DNA of 64,000 nucleotides from JAFGSI01 sp041287425 (GCA_041287425.1 JBEULG010000006.1:1-64000), one strand, 5' to 3'; positions 29,618-39,847 are shown, counted from the first letter of the stretch. Translations and numbers: made by a program. Notes: a model not told the origin generated them from the letters alone.

Positions 29618-31321
29618 ATGATCGAGCGTATCCGTCAATTCCTCCAACTGCCCACCTTCGACGACCCGGCCAGAAACATTCAGGCCCGGAATGTATTTAC
29701 CATCCTGGCCGCTCTGTTCTGCCTGAGCCTGGCCTACCTCATCTTTGCCATCGTGACGGCCATCGTCGACCAGGCGACAGAGCCGCTCATCCAGGCACTG
29801 ATAGCACTCGCCTTCATCGCCGCCGAAATCTGGCTTCAGCAAATGCTCCGGCAGGGGCGAATCGAACTCGTGGGGGCTATCCTGGCCTCGTTGTTTTGGG
29901 TCACGATCTTTTTCCAGGAAATCACCTATGGCGGCATTCGCGGCAGCGCTTTTGCAACCTTCGCCATCGTCATCGCCATTGCGACCCTGACGCTGGGGCT
30001 GCGGGCGGGCATCATTTTCACGACTCTTTCTATCCTGGCGGGAGCCGGCTTCGTCATCGCCGAGCAAAACGGCGCACTGCCCCCCTCGCCGCCCGCGCCG
30101 CTTTCATTCATTTTCTTCGTTTACCTGGCCACCTTTGTCATGATTCAATTGGTTCTCTACCTGGCGGTGCGCGGCATTATCTCAATCTCCCAACTGGCTG
30201 TGGAAAACCGAAGCGCGTATCAAGATAGCCGCCAAAGACTCGCCGAAAGCGAGACCCTGTTACAGCAGCGCGATCTGGCTCTCCGGCGCCGTGATGCCGC
30301 CCTGCAAACCGCCGCCGACTTGGTGCGCCTCTCTACCCGAACCGCCGACGAGAAGTCGCTGCTCGACGAGGCTGCCAGGTTGATTGCCGAACGGCTGGGT
30401 TATCTGCATGTCGGCATCTTTCTGGCCGAAGCCACCGGCGAAGCGCTCGTCCTGCGCGCCACCAACAGCGAAGCCGGCCAGGCCCTGATGGACGACAACT
30501 ATCAACTGCGCATGGCCCGCGGCGAACTGGCTTTCCTGGCAACCGGCACAGAATTGCTGCGCTATCGGATTGGGAACCAAATCTTCCGCCTGGCCGGCCC
30601 CGTCCCCGTCACCGGCGTCCAGGCGAATCTCTCCTTCCCGCTCGTCTCCGAAAAACGCCTCATCGGCCTCCTGAACATTCAGACCAGCGGCGCCGCCCCC
30701 GACCGCGAAGAACAGGAAATTTTGCACACCTTTGCCGACCAACTGGCTCTGATGTTGGAAAACATCCGCCTGGTGGCTCAATTACAGGAGCGTCTGAACG
30801 AAATCAGTACCCTGGTGGGCAAAACCATGCGCCAGGCCTGGGAGGAGGTGCGCCGCGGCGCGACGATTGGCTATGCCTACGACCGCCTGCAACTCCTGCC
30901 CGCCGATGAAAAATTGCCGCCCGATGTGCTGGAACAACTATCAAAAGGTAAATCGGTCGCTTATGTGAGCCAGGGCGAAGAACCCCGCTCGCGCCTGATT
31001 GCACCGCTCATCCTGCGCGAACAGGTGATCGGCATCCTGGGTTATGAAGACACCGACCCCGGCCGCGACTGGCAGGAAAACGAAAGAATCCTGCTCGAAA
31101 CCATCTCCTCGCAAGTGAGCCTGGCCCTCGAGAACAGCCGCCTGGTAGCCGAAGCCCAGCAACGCGCCGAACGCGAAGCGACCATCTCGGAAATCGTCGG
31201 CCGCATTGCCGGTCAGGTGGACATCGAGTCCATTCTGCAAGCCACCGTCAGAGAAATGCGCCGCCTGGTTGGCGAGGCCGAGATCGCCGTTCAATTGACG
31301 CCGTCCGCTAAGAGCCAATAG
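29618..31321 (+). CDS. Membrane receptor 5 of the array: multi-TM plus divergent GAF
   Basis: A 567-residue protein starting MIERIRQFLQLPTFDD. Five or six membrane segments lie in residues 25-180, then a coiled coil and a GAF at about 228-385. This GAF begins normally (LGYLHVGIFLAEATGEALVL) but lacks the array's otherwise constant DVG-DA-F-NP-LP-TRSE segment. In its place is a sequence around RIGNQIFRLAGPVPV, so its pocket is probably different. The W-module (AWEEVRRGATIGYAYDRLQ) and tail (LQATVREMRRLVGEAEIAV) are kept. Spacing is 13 bp from the previous gene. Confidence 0.84.
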   Translation: MIERIRQFLQLPTFDDPARNIQARNVFTILAALFCLSLAYLIFAIVTAIVDQATEPLIQALIALAFIAAEIWLQQMLRQGRIELVGAILASLFWVTIFFQEITYGGIRGSAFATFAIVIAIATLTLGLRAGIIFTTLSILAGAGFVIAEQNGALPPSPPAPLSFIFFVYLATFVMIQLVLYLAVRGIISISQLAVENRSAYQDSRQRLAESETLLQQRDLALRRRDAALQTAADLVRLSTRTADEKSLLDEAARLIAERLGYLHVGIFLAEATGEALVLRATNSEAGQALMDDNYQLRMARGELAFLATGTELLRYRIGNQIFRLAGPVPVTGVQANLSFPLVSEKRLIGLLNIQTSGAAPDREEQEILHTFADQLALMLENIRLVAQLQERLNEISTLVGKTMRQAWEEVRRGATIGYAYDRLQLLPADEKLPPDVLEQLSKGKSVAYVSQGEEPRSRLIAPLILREQVIGILGYEDTDPGRDWQENERILLETISSQVSLALENSRLVAEAQQRAEREATISEIVGRIAGQVDIESILQATVREMRRLVGEAEIAVQLTPSAKSQ

Positions 31322-31331
31322 AGGTCATCCG

Positions 31332-33110
31332 ATGACGATGCAACCCCTCCCTGGAACCGTCCAAAAGCCGCCACGCCCGCCGTCTGAATGGCAGCGCTTC
31401 TGGCAGCAATTGATCAGCCCCCACGCCTCGGTACAGGACGCAGTCACGCGCCGCCAGGTCGAATTTGCTTCAGCAATCAATCTGGTTTTAATCCTGTTAA
31501 TCCTTGTGGCCATTGTCAGCACTTTGTTTGCGCGCCGCGGCCAGTTTGCCCCTATCGAATACCCTCTCATTGGCATGGCGGTTTTCCTGCTGGTCACTTA
31601 CAGCCTGATTCGCAGCCGCAACTACCGCATCGGCATTTCGCTCCAAATCTGGGGCTATGGCACAATCGGCTTCTTCTCCCTGGCGGCCGGCTCCAACAAC
31701 CCCGCCATTGCGCTGGAGGTCAGCCTCATCCCTGCTTACATTCTTGCCAGTCTCCTGCTCCCGCTCTGGGAAATGTTGAGCCTGATGGCGGTCAGCATCA
31801 TCATTTTGGCTCTCTTTGGCGTGCCAGGGATGTCGGCTTCCCAAATCGGCGCCCTTATTGGTGTCTTCATGACAACCGGCACCCTGCTGGCCATCAGTGC
31901 CGCTTTCCGCAACGGCCTGGAGCGGCAACGCCTGACCGAACTGGACATGGTCAACCAGGAACTGCGCCAGATTCAAATGACCCTCGAGCAACGTGTCGAG
32001 GAGCGCACTGACGAACTGCGCACCGCCACCTTCCGGGCCGCCCGTCACGCCAGCCAGTTGCAAACCATCGCCGAGGTGGCGCACACCGTTTCGCTGGTCA
32101 GCGAGCTCGACGAACTGTTACGGGCAGTCTGCGCCCTGTTGAGCGAACGCTTCGGTTTCTACCACATCGGCATCTTCCTCAACGACGAGGCGCAGGAATT
32201 TACCGTTTTGCGGGCCTCCAACAGCGAGGGCGGCCAGCGTATGCTCGCTCGCGGCCACAAACTGAAAATCGGCGAGGCGGGCATCGTCGGTTACGTCGCC
32301 GCCCAAGGAGAAGCGCGCGTCGCCCTGGATGTCGGTACGGACGCCATCTTCTTCGACAACCCCGACTTGCCGGAAACGCGCTCCGAAATGGCCCTGCCCC
32401 TGATCGTTGCCGGCCGCATCATCGGCGTCCTCGACGTACAAAGCACCGAACCGGCCGCCTTCAGCGACGACGACATCGAGGTCATGCACACCCTGGCCGA
32501 CCAAATCGCCGTCGCCATCGAGAACGCCCGCCTCTTCGGTGAAACCCGCCGCGCCCTGCAAGAGGCCGAAATCGTCTATAACCGTTTCATCTCCCGCGAA
32601 TGGACCCACATCGCCCTCGAAAGACAACGCGCCGGCTATCGCACCACGCCAGCCGGAATCCAACCCCTGGAAAAAGAACTGGATTACCCGGAAATCCAAA
32701 CCGCCCTGCGCTCCGGCAAACCGGTCAGTGGGAGCGCCGAATCGCCCACCCTGGCCGTGCCGCTGCGGGTACGCGGTGAGACTATCGGCGTCCTGCACAT
32801 CAAGAGTCCCGATTCCAGCCGTGCCTGGAGCGCCGCCGACATCGAAGCGGTTCAGAGAGTTGCCGAGCGTGCCGCCCTGGCGCTGGAAAGCGCCCGCCTG
32901 TTGGCCGACTCGGAGAAACGCGCCCAACGCGAACAGGTCATCGGCAAAGTCAGCAACCGCATCCGCCAGACCCTCGACCTGGATACCGTCCTCAAGACGG
33001 CCGCCGAGGAACTGCGTCAGGCCTTGAACCTGCAAGCCGCCGAAGTGCGCCTTGGCCTGACCCCCGCCGAAACAAAAGCCCGTAAACCTGCCGCTGAGAG
33101 TAACCCATGA
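31332..33110 (+). CDS. Membrane receptor 6 of the array: multi-TM plus GAF
   Basis: A 592-residue protein. ATG 31332 is used; ATG 31338 is also possible. About six membrane segments span residues 45-195, followed by a coiled coil with ERVEERTDELRTATF. The GAF (about 240-395) has FGFYHIGIFLNDEAQEFTVL, GHKLKIGEAGIVGYVAAQG and NPDLPETRSEMALPL. The W-module is complete (EWTHIALERQRAGYRTTPAG, ALRSGKPVSG, LAVPLRVRGETIGVLHI), as is the tail (LKTAAEELRQALNLQAAEV). It starts 10 bp after receptor 5, and its stop overlaps receptor 7 by 4 bp. Confidence 0.85.
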   Translation: MTMQPLPGTVQKPPRPPSEWQRFWQQLISPHASVQDAVTRRQVEFASAINLVLILLILVAIVSTLFARRGQFAPIEYPLIGMAVFLLVTYSLIRSRNYRIGISLQIWGYGTIGFFSLAAGSNNPAIALEVSLIPAYILASLLLPLWEMLSLMAVSIIILALFGVPGMSASQIGALIGVFMTTGTLLAISAAFRNGLERQRLTELDMVNQELRQIQMTLEQRVEERTDELRTATFRAARHASQLQTIAEVAHTVSLVSELDELLRAVCALLSERFGFYHIGIFLNDEAQEFTVLRASNSEGGQRMLARGHKLKIGEAGIVGYVAAQGEARVALDVGTDAIFFDNPDLPETRSEMALPLIVAGRIIGVLDVQSTEPAAFSDDDIEVMHTLADQIAVAIENARLFGETRRALQEAEIVYNRFISREWTHIALERQRAGYRTTPAGIQPLEKELDYPEIQTALRSGKPVSGSAESPTLAVPLRVRGETIGVLHIKSPDSSRAWSAADIEAVQRVAERAALALESARLLADSEKRAQREQVIGKVSNRIRQTLDLDTVLKTAAEELRQALNLQAAEVRLGLTPAETKARKPAAESNP

Positions 33111-35941
33111 GCGAAGCGCCATCCTTTCCCGCATCTTCCTCCCCTGCCACCGGGGCGGCCCCCCGCCGCAGCCTGGTCTGGCCGGCAGCCATTGCCATCC
33201 TGGTAGCCGGCGCAGATCTCATCCTGGCCCTCTCTGCCATCCTGAGCCGCGGCGCCTGGCAAGCCTATCTGAATGCCGCCGGCATGCTGACCCTCGTCTC
33301 GCTCGCCGTCGGCGCGCTGAACATGGACCGCCGCGGCCGGCAGGAACGCGGCGTCTGGATGCTTATCCTGGGCATCTCCATTGCACTGCTCAACAAAACG
33401 CTTTCGACTTCCGGCGTCGGAGTCGTTGGCAGCCTGATTGGAATCGGCTTCATGTCGGTGGTCGGCTTCCTGTATCTGCCGCCCCGCTTGTCCAACCGCG
33501 CCATCTCCTTGAGCATCATCCTGGCGGCGATCATCCTGATTCTCGAGGCCTACTGGCCGTTCGAGCGCCTCCCCGCCTCGATCGCCTCGATTCCGCTGGC
33601 AAGCAACATCCTGGTCGCCGTCATCGTACTCGGCCTGCTCATCTTTGTCGTGCGGCGCTACCGTTCCTTCAGCCTGCACACCAAATTGCTCGTCGCCTTC
33701 AATCTGGCAGCCGCCATTCCGGCCATCATCGTCGGCCTCATCAACTTCAACACTTCACGAATCGCGCTGACTCTGAGCGCCCGCACCTCGCTGCGAAATG
33801 CCGCCGACCAGACCGCCAGCGAAGTCAACGATTTCCTGACACAAACCCGCGACGCCGTCTTTCTCGAAGCCCAGGTGCCCATCCTGACCGACTACGTCGA
33901 GGCCTTTCGCCTGGGCTATTCGGATGACCCCGATGCCTTTGTGGAAGCCCGCGCTTACCTCGATACCCTGGCGACCAAAGACCCCGGCATGTTGCTTTCC
34001 TATGCCATTCTCAATGTACGGGGTGTCAACATCTACGATACCAATCCCAACGGCATCGGCCGCAACGAATCGACCCAGGAGTATTTCACCCATCCATTCC
34101 GAGCCGGCACGCCCTACATTTCTCCCGTGATGATTGGCCCAGAGGGTGTCCCGGCCATCACCTTCAGCGCCGCCATTCGCGATGAAGCCGACCGCGTCAT
34201 CGGCATTCTGCGCGCCCGCTATCGCGCCCTCGCCATCCAGAACATCGTCCGCAAGAAAAGCGGTCTGCTGGGCGAAGGCTCCTATGCGGTCGTGTTGGAC
34301 AATTACAACGTCTACCTGGCCAACGGCTTGAACCCCGACCTCGTTCTGCGCACCCCCCTGCCGCTCGAAGCCGGTACACTCACTTCGTTGCAAAACTGGA
34401 ACCGTCTGCCGCCCGGCAGCCCCGAACAACTGTCCCTCAATCAGCCGGACATCATCGCCGGCCTGAACATGCAACGGGGAGAATTGTTCTACGTGCCCAT
34501 CCCCGGCGGCCCACCCATGGGACCGGGAGTGCCGGGCGCCGATCGTTTGGCGGCCGCCGCCTCCAGAGTAGATGCCGTCAACTGGACAGTCATCTTCTTC
34601 CAGCCCGAACGTCTCTTCCTGCAGCCCCTCGAAACCGAAAGCGATTCGCTTTTGCTGATGGTGGCTGGCGTCATGCTCTTCGCAACGGTCAGTTCCTGGC
34701 TGCTGGCTCAGCGCCTCTCGAATCCGTTGGAAAAACTGAGCACGACCGCCCGGCGCATTGAACAGGGCGACCTGAACGCCCAAGCGGAAGTCGCCGAACG
34801 TGACGAGGTCGGCGAACTGGCCCAAACCCTCAACAACATGACCGCCCGCCTGCGCGACCTCATCAGTTCCCTGGAGGCACGCGTCGAAGAGCGCACCCGC
34901 GCCCTCGCCCGCCGCGCCGAGCAAATCCGGGCTGCCGCCGACGTCGGCAGTGCCGCCACCCGCCTGCGCAACCTGGACGCCCTGTTTGCCCAGGTGGCCA
35001 AACTCATCAGCCAGCGCTTCGGCTTCTACCACGTCGGCATCTTCCTGCTCGACGAGCGCGGCGAATACGCCGTCCTGCGCGCCTCCAACAGCGAGGGCGG
35101 ACAGCGCATGCTTGCCCGCGGCCACCGCCTGCGGGTTGGCCAGGTCGGCATCGTCGGCCAGGTGACCCAGAGCGGCCAACCCCGCATCGCCCTCGACGTC
35201 GGCGAGGACGCCGCCTTCTTCAGGAACCCCGATTTGCCCGAAACCCGCTCCGAGTTGTGTCTGCCGCTCATCGTGGCCGGCAAAGTCATCGGCGCCCTGG
35301 ACGTGCAAAGCACCGAGGAGGCCGCCTTCACCAGCGAAGATGTGTCTGCCCTGCAAATCATGGCCGACCAGATTGCCATCGCCTTCGATAACGCCCGCCT
35401 GCTCCAGGAAAGCCAATCCGCCCTCGAATCGGCGCGCCGCGCCTACGGGGCAGTCAGCCAAACCGCCTGGAGGCGATTGCTCCTCAGCGAGGAGGGCAGC
35501 ACCGGCTACCTGAGCCTGGCCAACGGCATCCTGACCCCCGTTTCGGGCGAGCCGGAACCCGAATACCTTCAGGCCATCAAGACCGGCAAACCCGTCCTTT
35601 CGAACGAAGGGCTGACGGTCTATCTGCCCATCACCAGCCGCGACCTGACCATCGGCGCCATCCGCCTCGACCGGCCAGCCGAAGCCGGCGCCTGGTCGCA
35701 GGATGACATCGTCTCGGCCAACGCTCTGGTCGATCAGTTGAGCACCTCGCTCGAAAGCGCCCGCCTCTTCACCGACATCAACCGGCGGGCGATGAAAGAA
35801 CGCGCCATCGGCGAGATGACCACCCGCATCAGCGCCTCGGTCGATGTGCGCAGCGTCTTCGAAACCGCCGCCCAGGAAATCGGGCGCGCCTTCCCCGGCT
35901 CCGAAGTGATCGTCCAACTGCACAAAGAGGAAGAAGAATGA
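33107..35941 (+). CDS. Membrane receptor 7 of the array: multi-TM, dCache, HAMP, GAF
   Basis: A 944-residue protein overlapping receptor 6 by ATGA. Six hydrophobic segments (about 22-185) precede another (194-215) that opens an extracytoplasmic dCache domain to about 515, with NESTQEYFTHPFRAGTPYIS and ITFSAAIRDEADRVIGIL. A closing membrane segment (about 517-540) leads to HAMP (ERDEVGELAQTLNNMTAR). The GAF (about 610-765) has FGFYHVGIFLLDERGEYAVL. The W-module is somewhat altered (TAWRRLLLSEEGSTGYLSLA). The tail is ETAAQEIGRAFPGSEVIVQL. It has the same layout as receptor 4, but the dCache domains look unrelated in detail, implying different ligands. Confidence 0.87.
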   Translation: MSEAPSFPASSSPATGAAPRRSLVWPAAIAILVAGADLILALSAILSRGAWQAYLNAAGMLTLVSLAVGALNMDRRGRQERGVWMLILGISIALLNKTLSTSGVGVVGSLIGIGFMSVVGFLYLPPRLSNRAISLSIILAAIILILEAYWPFERLPASIASIPLASNILVAVIVLGLLIFVVRRYRSFSLHTKLLVAFNLAAAIPAIIVGLINFNTSRIALTLSARTSLRNAADQTASEVNDFLTQTRDAVFLEAQVPILTDYVEAFRLGYSDDPDAFVEARAYLDTLATKDPGMLLSYAILNVRGVNIYDTNPNGIGRNESTQEYFTHPFRAGTPYISPVMIGPEGVPAITFSAAIRDEADRVIGILRARYRALAIQNIVRKKSGLLGEGSYAVVLDNYNVYLANGLNPDLVLRTPLPLEAGTLTSLQNWNRLPPGSPEQLSLNQPDIIAGLNMQRGELFYVPIPGGPPMGPGVPGADRLAAAASRVDAVNWTVIFFQPERLFLQPLETESDSLLLMVAGVMLFATVSSWLLAQRLSNPLEKLSTTARRIEQGDLNAQAEVAERDEVGELAQTLNNMTARLRDLISSLEARVEERTRALARRAEQIRAAADVGSAATRLRNLDALFAQVAKLISQRFGFYHVGIFLLDERGEYAVLRASNSEGGQRMLARGHRLRVGQVGIVGQVTQSGQPRIALDVGEDAAFFRNPDLPETRSELCLPLIVAGKVIGALDVQSTEEAAFTSEDVSALQIMADQIAIAFDNARLLQESQSALESARRAYGAVSQTAWRRLLLSEEGSTGYLSLANGILTPVSGEPEPEYLQAIKTGKPVLSNEGLTVYLPITSRDLTIGAIRLDRPAEAGAWSQDDIVSANALVDQLSTSLESARLFTDINRRAMKERAIGEMTTRISASVDVRSVFETAAQEIGRAFPGSEVIVQLHKEEEE

Positions 35942-35993
35942 GCACCTGCCCGCTGAAAAATCTCTTGCCCTGGCCGGCGCCTGGGAGTGAACG

Positions 35994-37910
35994 ATGAAAA
36001 TCCGCACCCGCCTTGTCCTCAGCCTGGTCCTGATGGGTTTCCTGCCGTTGCTCTTGGTGGCCGGAGGCCTTTCCTGGGCCATCTTCAACGTCCGCACCCT
36101 TTCGATTACCCGCAGTCAACAGGCGCTCGAGGCCGCCGGCCGACAGGCGATTCGCGAAAAAGCCGAATCAGTCGCCAGAGAGATTGCCATGTACTTTGCC
36201 TACCACCCGGAACTCGACCCGCGCGACTATCCGGCCATCGAGACCAACCCCGACCTGATCGCCATCGCCGTCCAGCCGGTTGGCAGGACCGGTTACACCG
36301 CCGTCCACGATCGGCGCGGCATCAACCACTTTCATGTCAATCCTTCGCTGGTCGGCACCGACCTGAGCAACCTCTCCGAGCGGTTGCCGCAATTCTGGAA
36401 TCTGATCGCCATCTCGATGCGCGGCGTGTCGGTCGAGGGCTATTACGACTGGCTCGAACCCGACGGCGTCACCATCCGCCAGAAATACATGGTCATCGTC
36501 CCCGTGCCGGGCACCGACCTGATGGTGGCGGCTACCACCTACATTGACGAATTCTCTGCCCCCACCCAAACCCTGACCGCCAACCTGAACCGCGTCGTCA
36601 GCCGTGCCATCTGGACCACCGTCGTCACGGTGGCGGTCTCTCTGGCGTTTGCGGGCATCGCCTCGTGGTACTTTGGCAACCGCCTGATCACCCCCCTCAC
36701 CCGTCTGACAGATGCGGCGGCGCGCATCGAACAAGGTAACCTGGACCAGCAAGTGCCCGTCGAACGAAAAGACGAGATGGGGCAACTGGCCTCGACCTTC
36801 AACCTGATGGCCGCCCGCATCCGCGAAATGGTCACCACCCTGGAAGAACGCGTCCGCCAGCGCACGACCGACCTGGAAAGGCGCGCCTCCCAGTTCCAGG
36901 CCATTGCCGAGGTCTCGCGCGCCATCGCCAGCATCAAAGAGCCGTCCGAATTGCTGGCCCAGATCGCCGTCCAAATTGCCGAGCACTTCGGCGTTTACCA
37001 CGCCGGCATTTTCCTGTTGGATGAGAACGAAGAATACGCCGTCTTGCAAGCGGCCAGCAGTGAAGGCGGTCAACGCATGCTGACGCGCGGCCACCGCCTC
37101 AAAGTCGGCGAGGTAGGTATCGTCGGTTACGTTGCCGGCACCGGGCGGACGCGCATCGCCCTCGACACCGGCGCGGATGCCGTCTTCTTCGAGAACCCCG
37201 ACCTGCCCCAGACGCGTTCCGAAATTGCATTGCCGCTCAAGTCCGGCGGCCAGGTGATCGGCGTCCTGGACGTGCAAAGCAGCGAACCCAACGCCTTTTC
37301 GGAGAGCGACGCCGAAACCCTCTCCATCCTGGCCGATCAGGTCAGCATCGCTATCGAAAACGCCCGCCTGTTCGAGGAAACCCGCCGCGCCCTGTCCCAG
37401 ACCGAGGCCCTTTACCAGCAATTCCTGCGGGCCGAATGGGGTCGCCTGGCCCGTGAACAAAAACTGGCCGGCTTCCGTCACTCGCAGGACGGGACGGTCT
37501 TACTCGACCGCCCCGTCGAGGACGCCGACATCCGCAGCGTCATCAAGAGCGGCAAGCCGCTCATCAAGCCGGCCGGCAAGAAAGGCGAACCGGCGCGCCT
37601 GATTGTACCTATCATCCTGCGCAATCGCGTGGTGGGCGTCGTCAACGTCAGCGCCCCGGAAGGGAAATGGACCGATGACGATATGGACGTCCTGAACGCG
37701 GTTGCCGAGCGAATCGCCCTTTCCGCCGAAAACGCCCGTCTGTTCGAGGAAAGTTCCCGCCGGGCGGCCAAGGAGCGCACCATCGCCGAAGTCTCCGCCC
37801 GCCTCGGCGCCCTCGTCGACATTGACAACCTGCTGCAAACCGCCGCTCAGGAAATGAGCCGCAACCTGCCCGGCGCAGAAGTCGTCATCCAGTTCCACCA
37901 GAAAGGGTAA
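35994..37910 (+). CDS. Membrane receptor 8 of the array: Cache, HAMP, GAF
   Basis: A 638-residue protein with a classical chemoreceptor-like N-terminus: a membrane segment at 7-30 and an extracytoplasmic Cache-like domain (about 35-200). That domain holds GRTGYTAVHDRRGINHFHVN and YYDWLEPDGVTIRQKYMVI. A second membrane segment (about 204-222), HAMP (about 225-280) and a GAF (about 299-457; FGVYHAGIFLLDENEEYAVL, NPDLPQTRSEIALPL) follow. The W-module (EWGRLAREQKLAGFRHSQDG, IKSGKPLIKPAG) and tail (LQTAAQEMSRNLPGAEVVI) end it. No multi-TM cassette is present. It has the largest gap in the array (52 bp) upstream, with GGGAG before the ATG. Confidence 0.86.
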   Translation: MKIRTRLVLSLVLMGFLPLLLVAGGLSWAIFNVRTLSITRSQQALEAAGRQAIREKAESVAREIAMYFAYHPELDPRDYPAIETNPDLIAIAVQPVGRTGYTAVHDRRGINHFHVNPSLVGTDLSNLSERLPQFWNLIAISMRGVSVEGYYDWLEPDGVTIRQKYMVIVPVPGTDLMVAATTYIDEFSAPTQTLTANLNRVVSRAIWTTVVTVAVSLAFAGIASWYFGNRLITPLTRLTDAAARIEQGNLDQQVPVERKDEMGQLASTFNLMAARIREMVTTLEERVRQRTTDLERRASQFQAIAEVSRAIASIKEPSELLAQIAVQIAEHFGVYHAGIFLLDENEEYAVLQAASSEGGQRMLTRGHRLKVGEVGIVGYVAGTGRTRIALDTGADAVFFENPDLPQTRSEIALPLKSGGQVIGVLDVQSSEPNAFSESDAETLSILADQVSIAIENARLFEETRRALSQTEALYQQFLRAEWGRLAREQKLAGFRHSQDGTVLLDRPVEDADIRSVIKSGKPLIKPAGKKGEPARLIVPIILRNRVVGVVNVSAPEGKWTDDDMDVLNAVAERIALSAENARLFEESSRRAAKERTIAEVSARLGALVDIDNLLQTAAQEMSRNLPGAEVVIQFHQKG

Positions 37911-37921
37911 GGAGAAATCGG

Positions 37922-39847
37922 ATGGAAACCGCTGCCGTTCAACAGCCTTTGAGCCGCCTCCACTTTGCCACCCGTCTGGCCCTGGCTTTCGTCGTCCTGG
38001 CTGCCCTATCGTCGGCCGTCACCCTGACCATCTCTTACCTCAACTTCCGCCGCGAATCGCGAGCCGTGTTTCGTCAGCGCCTGCTCGACCTGGTCACGCT
38101 GGCCGCCCTGCAGCAAGATGGCGACGCCTTCGACACCATCCGCTCGCCGCTCGACCCCGAATTCGAGCGCCTCCGGCTTCAAAACCTGGCCATCCGCCGC
38201 TCCAGCCCCGATATCCGCTACGTCTTCACGGCCCGCTTCGACGAGCAGGGATTGTACTTCGTCGTGGATGCCGGCGAACCCGGCGAGGAGGGCATCGCCG
38301 CCTACGGCGAACGCTACGAAGACCCCAGCCCTGCCCTGGCCGCAAACTACCGCACCCTGACCGAACCCATCGTGGACGAGGATTTCTACACCGACGTCTA
38401 CGGCACCTTCCTCTCCGCCTACGCCCCCATCAACAACAGCCAGGGCGAACTGGTCGGCATCATCGGCATTGACTTCACGGTCGACAAAGTCCTGCAAGCC
38501 GAACGCACCTTCCTGCTCACCAATCTGGCCATCTTTGCCGCCCTTTTGCCGCTGCTCGGCCTGGCCGGCTGGCTGCTTGGCCGCCTGCTCGCCAACCCCA
38601 TCCAGGCACTGACCGAGGCCACCGCCCGGATCGCCGCCGGCGACCTGGACTATCAGGCAAAAATCCGGACGAACGTCCCCGAACTGCGCACCCTGGATGC
38701 CTCTTTCGAAACCATGGCCCGGCAATTGAAAGAAATGCTGGCCACTCTGGAGGCCCGCGTCGCCAGCCGCACCGAGGAATTGACCTCTGCCTCGCTCCAA
38801 CTGGCCCGCCGGGCTGCCCAGTTCGAGGCCATCGCCCAGGTCTCGAAGACGGTCACCTCCATCCAGGACCTGAACACCCTGCTCGACCGTCTCGTCGTCC
38901 TCATCAGCAATCTGTTCGGTTTCTATCATGTGGGCATCTTCCTGGTGGACGAGCACGGCGAATACGCCTACCTGCTGGCCGCCAACAGCGAGGGCGGCCG
39001 GCGGATGGTTGCGCGCGGCCATCGCCTGCAGGTCGGCAAGGTCGGCATCGTCGGCTATGTGGCAGCGACGGGCAACCCGCGCATCGCCGAGAACGTCGGG
39101 GCCGATGCCGTCCACTTCAAGAACCCCGACCTTCCCGATACCCAGGCAGAAATGGCACTGCCGCTCAAGATCGGCCGCCAAACCATCGGCGTGCTGGACA
39201 TCCAGAGCAAGGAACAAAACGCCTTTTCGAAAGAGGACACGGCCGTGTTCTCCACCCTGGCCGACCAAATTGCCATCGCCATTCAAAACGCCCGCTCCTT
39301 CGAGCAATCCGAGCGCCTGCTCGCCGAGGCCCAGCGCGCCATCGGCAGCCAAATGCAGGCGGCCTGGAAGTCGCTGCAAATCAGCAGGCCGAGGGTCGGT
39401 TATCGCGTCGCCGGCGGCGCCGTCCAACGGCTCGAACAGCCGCTGCGCAACCGTCAAATCGAGGAGGCAATCGCCGGCGGCAAGGTAATCGCCGCCCGCG
39501 GCGGAGGCCGCTCCCCGGCCAGCCTGGCTGTCCCCCTGCGTCTGCGCGGCGAGGTGATTGGCGTGATGAACGTGCTTGTCCCCCAGGCCGAGGGCTGGGA
39601 GTGGGAACAGGACAATATCGACATCGCCGAGGCAGTCGCCGCCCGCCTCTCGCTGGCCATCGAAAATGCCCTCCTGCTCGAAGAGTCGCGCCTGCGGGCC
39701 GATACCGAGCGCCTGATCGGTGAAATCACCGCCAAAATCAGCGGTTCCGTCAACCTGCAAAACGTGCTGCAGACGACCGTCCGGGAACTGGGACGCGTCC
39801 TGCCAGATTCGGAAATCATCCTGCAATTCCAGAGCGACCAGGGATAG
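37922..39847 (+). CDS. Membrane receptor 9 of the array: Cache-like, HAMP, GAF
   Basis: A 641-residue protein. One membrane segment (about 20-40), an extracytoplasmic domain (45-195; RYVFTARFDEQGLYFVVDAG, FLSAYAPINNSQGELVGIIG), a second membrane segment (about 198-222) and HAMP come first. The GAF (about 300-460) has FGFYHVGIFLVDEHGEYAYL and NPDLPDTQAEMALPL. The W-module is clear (AAWKSLQISRPRVGYRVAGG, LAVPLRLRGEVIGVMNV). The tail is LQTTVRELGRVLPDSEIIL. The periplasm-side domain is similar in size to that of receptor 8 but differs in sequence. It is preceded by an AAGGAGAAATCGG site 11 bp after receptor 8. Confidence 0.86.
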   Translation: METAAVQQPLSRLHFATRLALAFVVLAALSSAVTLTISYLNFRRESRAVFRQRLLDLVTLAALQQDGDAFDTIRSPLDPEFERLRLQNLAIRRSSPDIRYVFTARFDEQGLYFVVDAGEPGEEGIAAYGERYEDPSPALAANYRTLTEPIVDEDFYTDVYGTFLSAYAPINNSQGELVGIIGIDFTVDKVLQAERTFLLTNLAIFAALLPLLGLAGWLLGRLLANPIQALTEATARIAAGDLDYQAKIRTNVPELRTLDASFETMARQLKEMLATLEARVASRTEELTSASLQLARRAAQFEAIAQVSKTVTSIQDLNTLLDRLVVLISNLFGFYHVGIFLVDEHGEYAYLLAANSEGGRRMVARGHRLQVGKVGIVGYVAATGNPRIAENVGADAVHFKNPDLPDTQAEMALPLKIGRQTIGVLDIQSKEQNAFSKEDTAVFSTLADQIAIAIQNARSFEQSERLLAEAQRAIGSQMQAAWKSLQISRPRVGYRVAGGAVQRLEQPLRNRQIEEAIAGGKVIAARGGGRSPASLAVPLRLRGEVIGVMNVLVPQAEGWEWEQDNIDIAEAVAARLSLAIENALLLEESRLRADTERLIGEITAKISGSVNLQNVLQTTVRELGRVLPDSEIILQFQSDQG

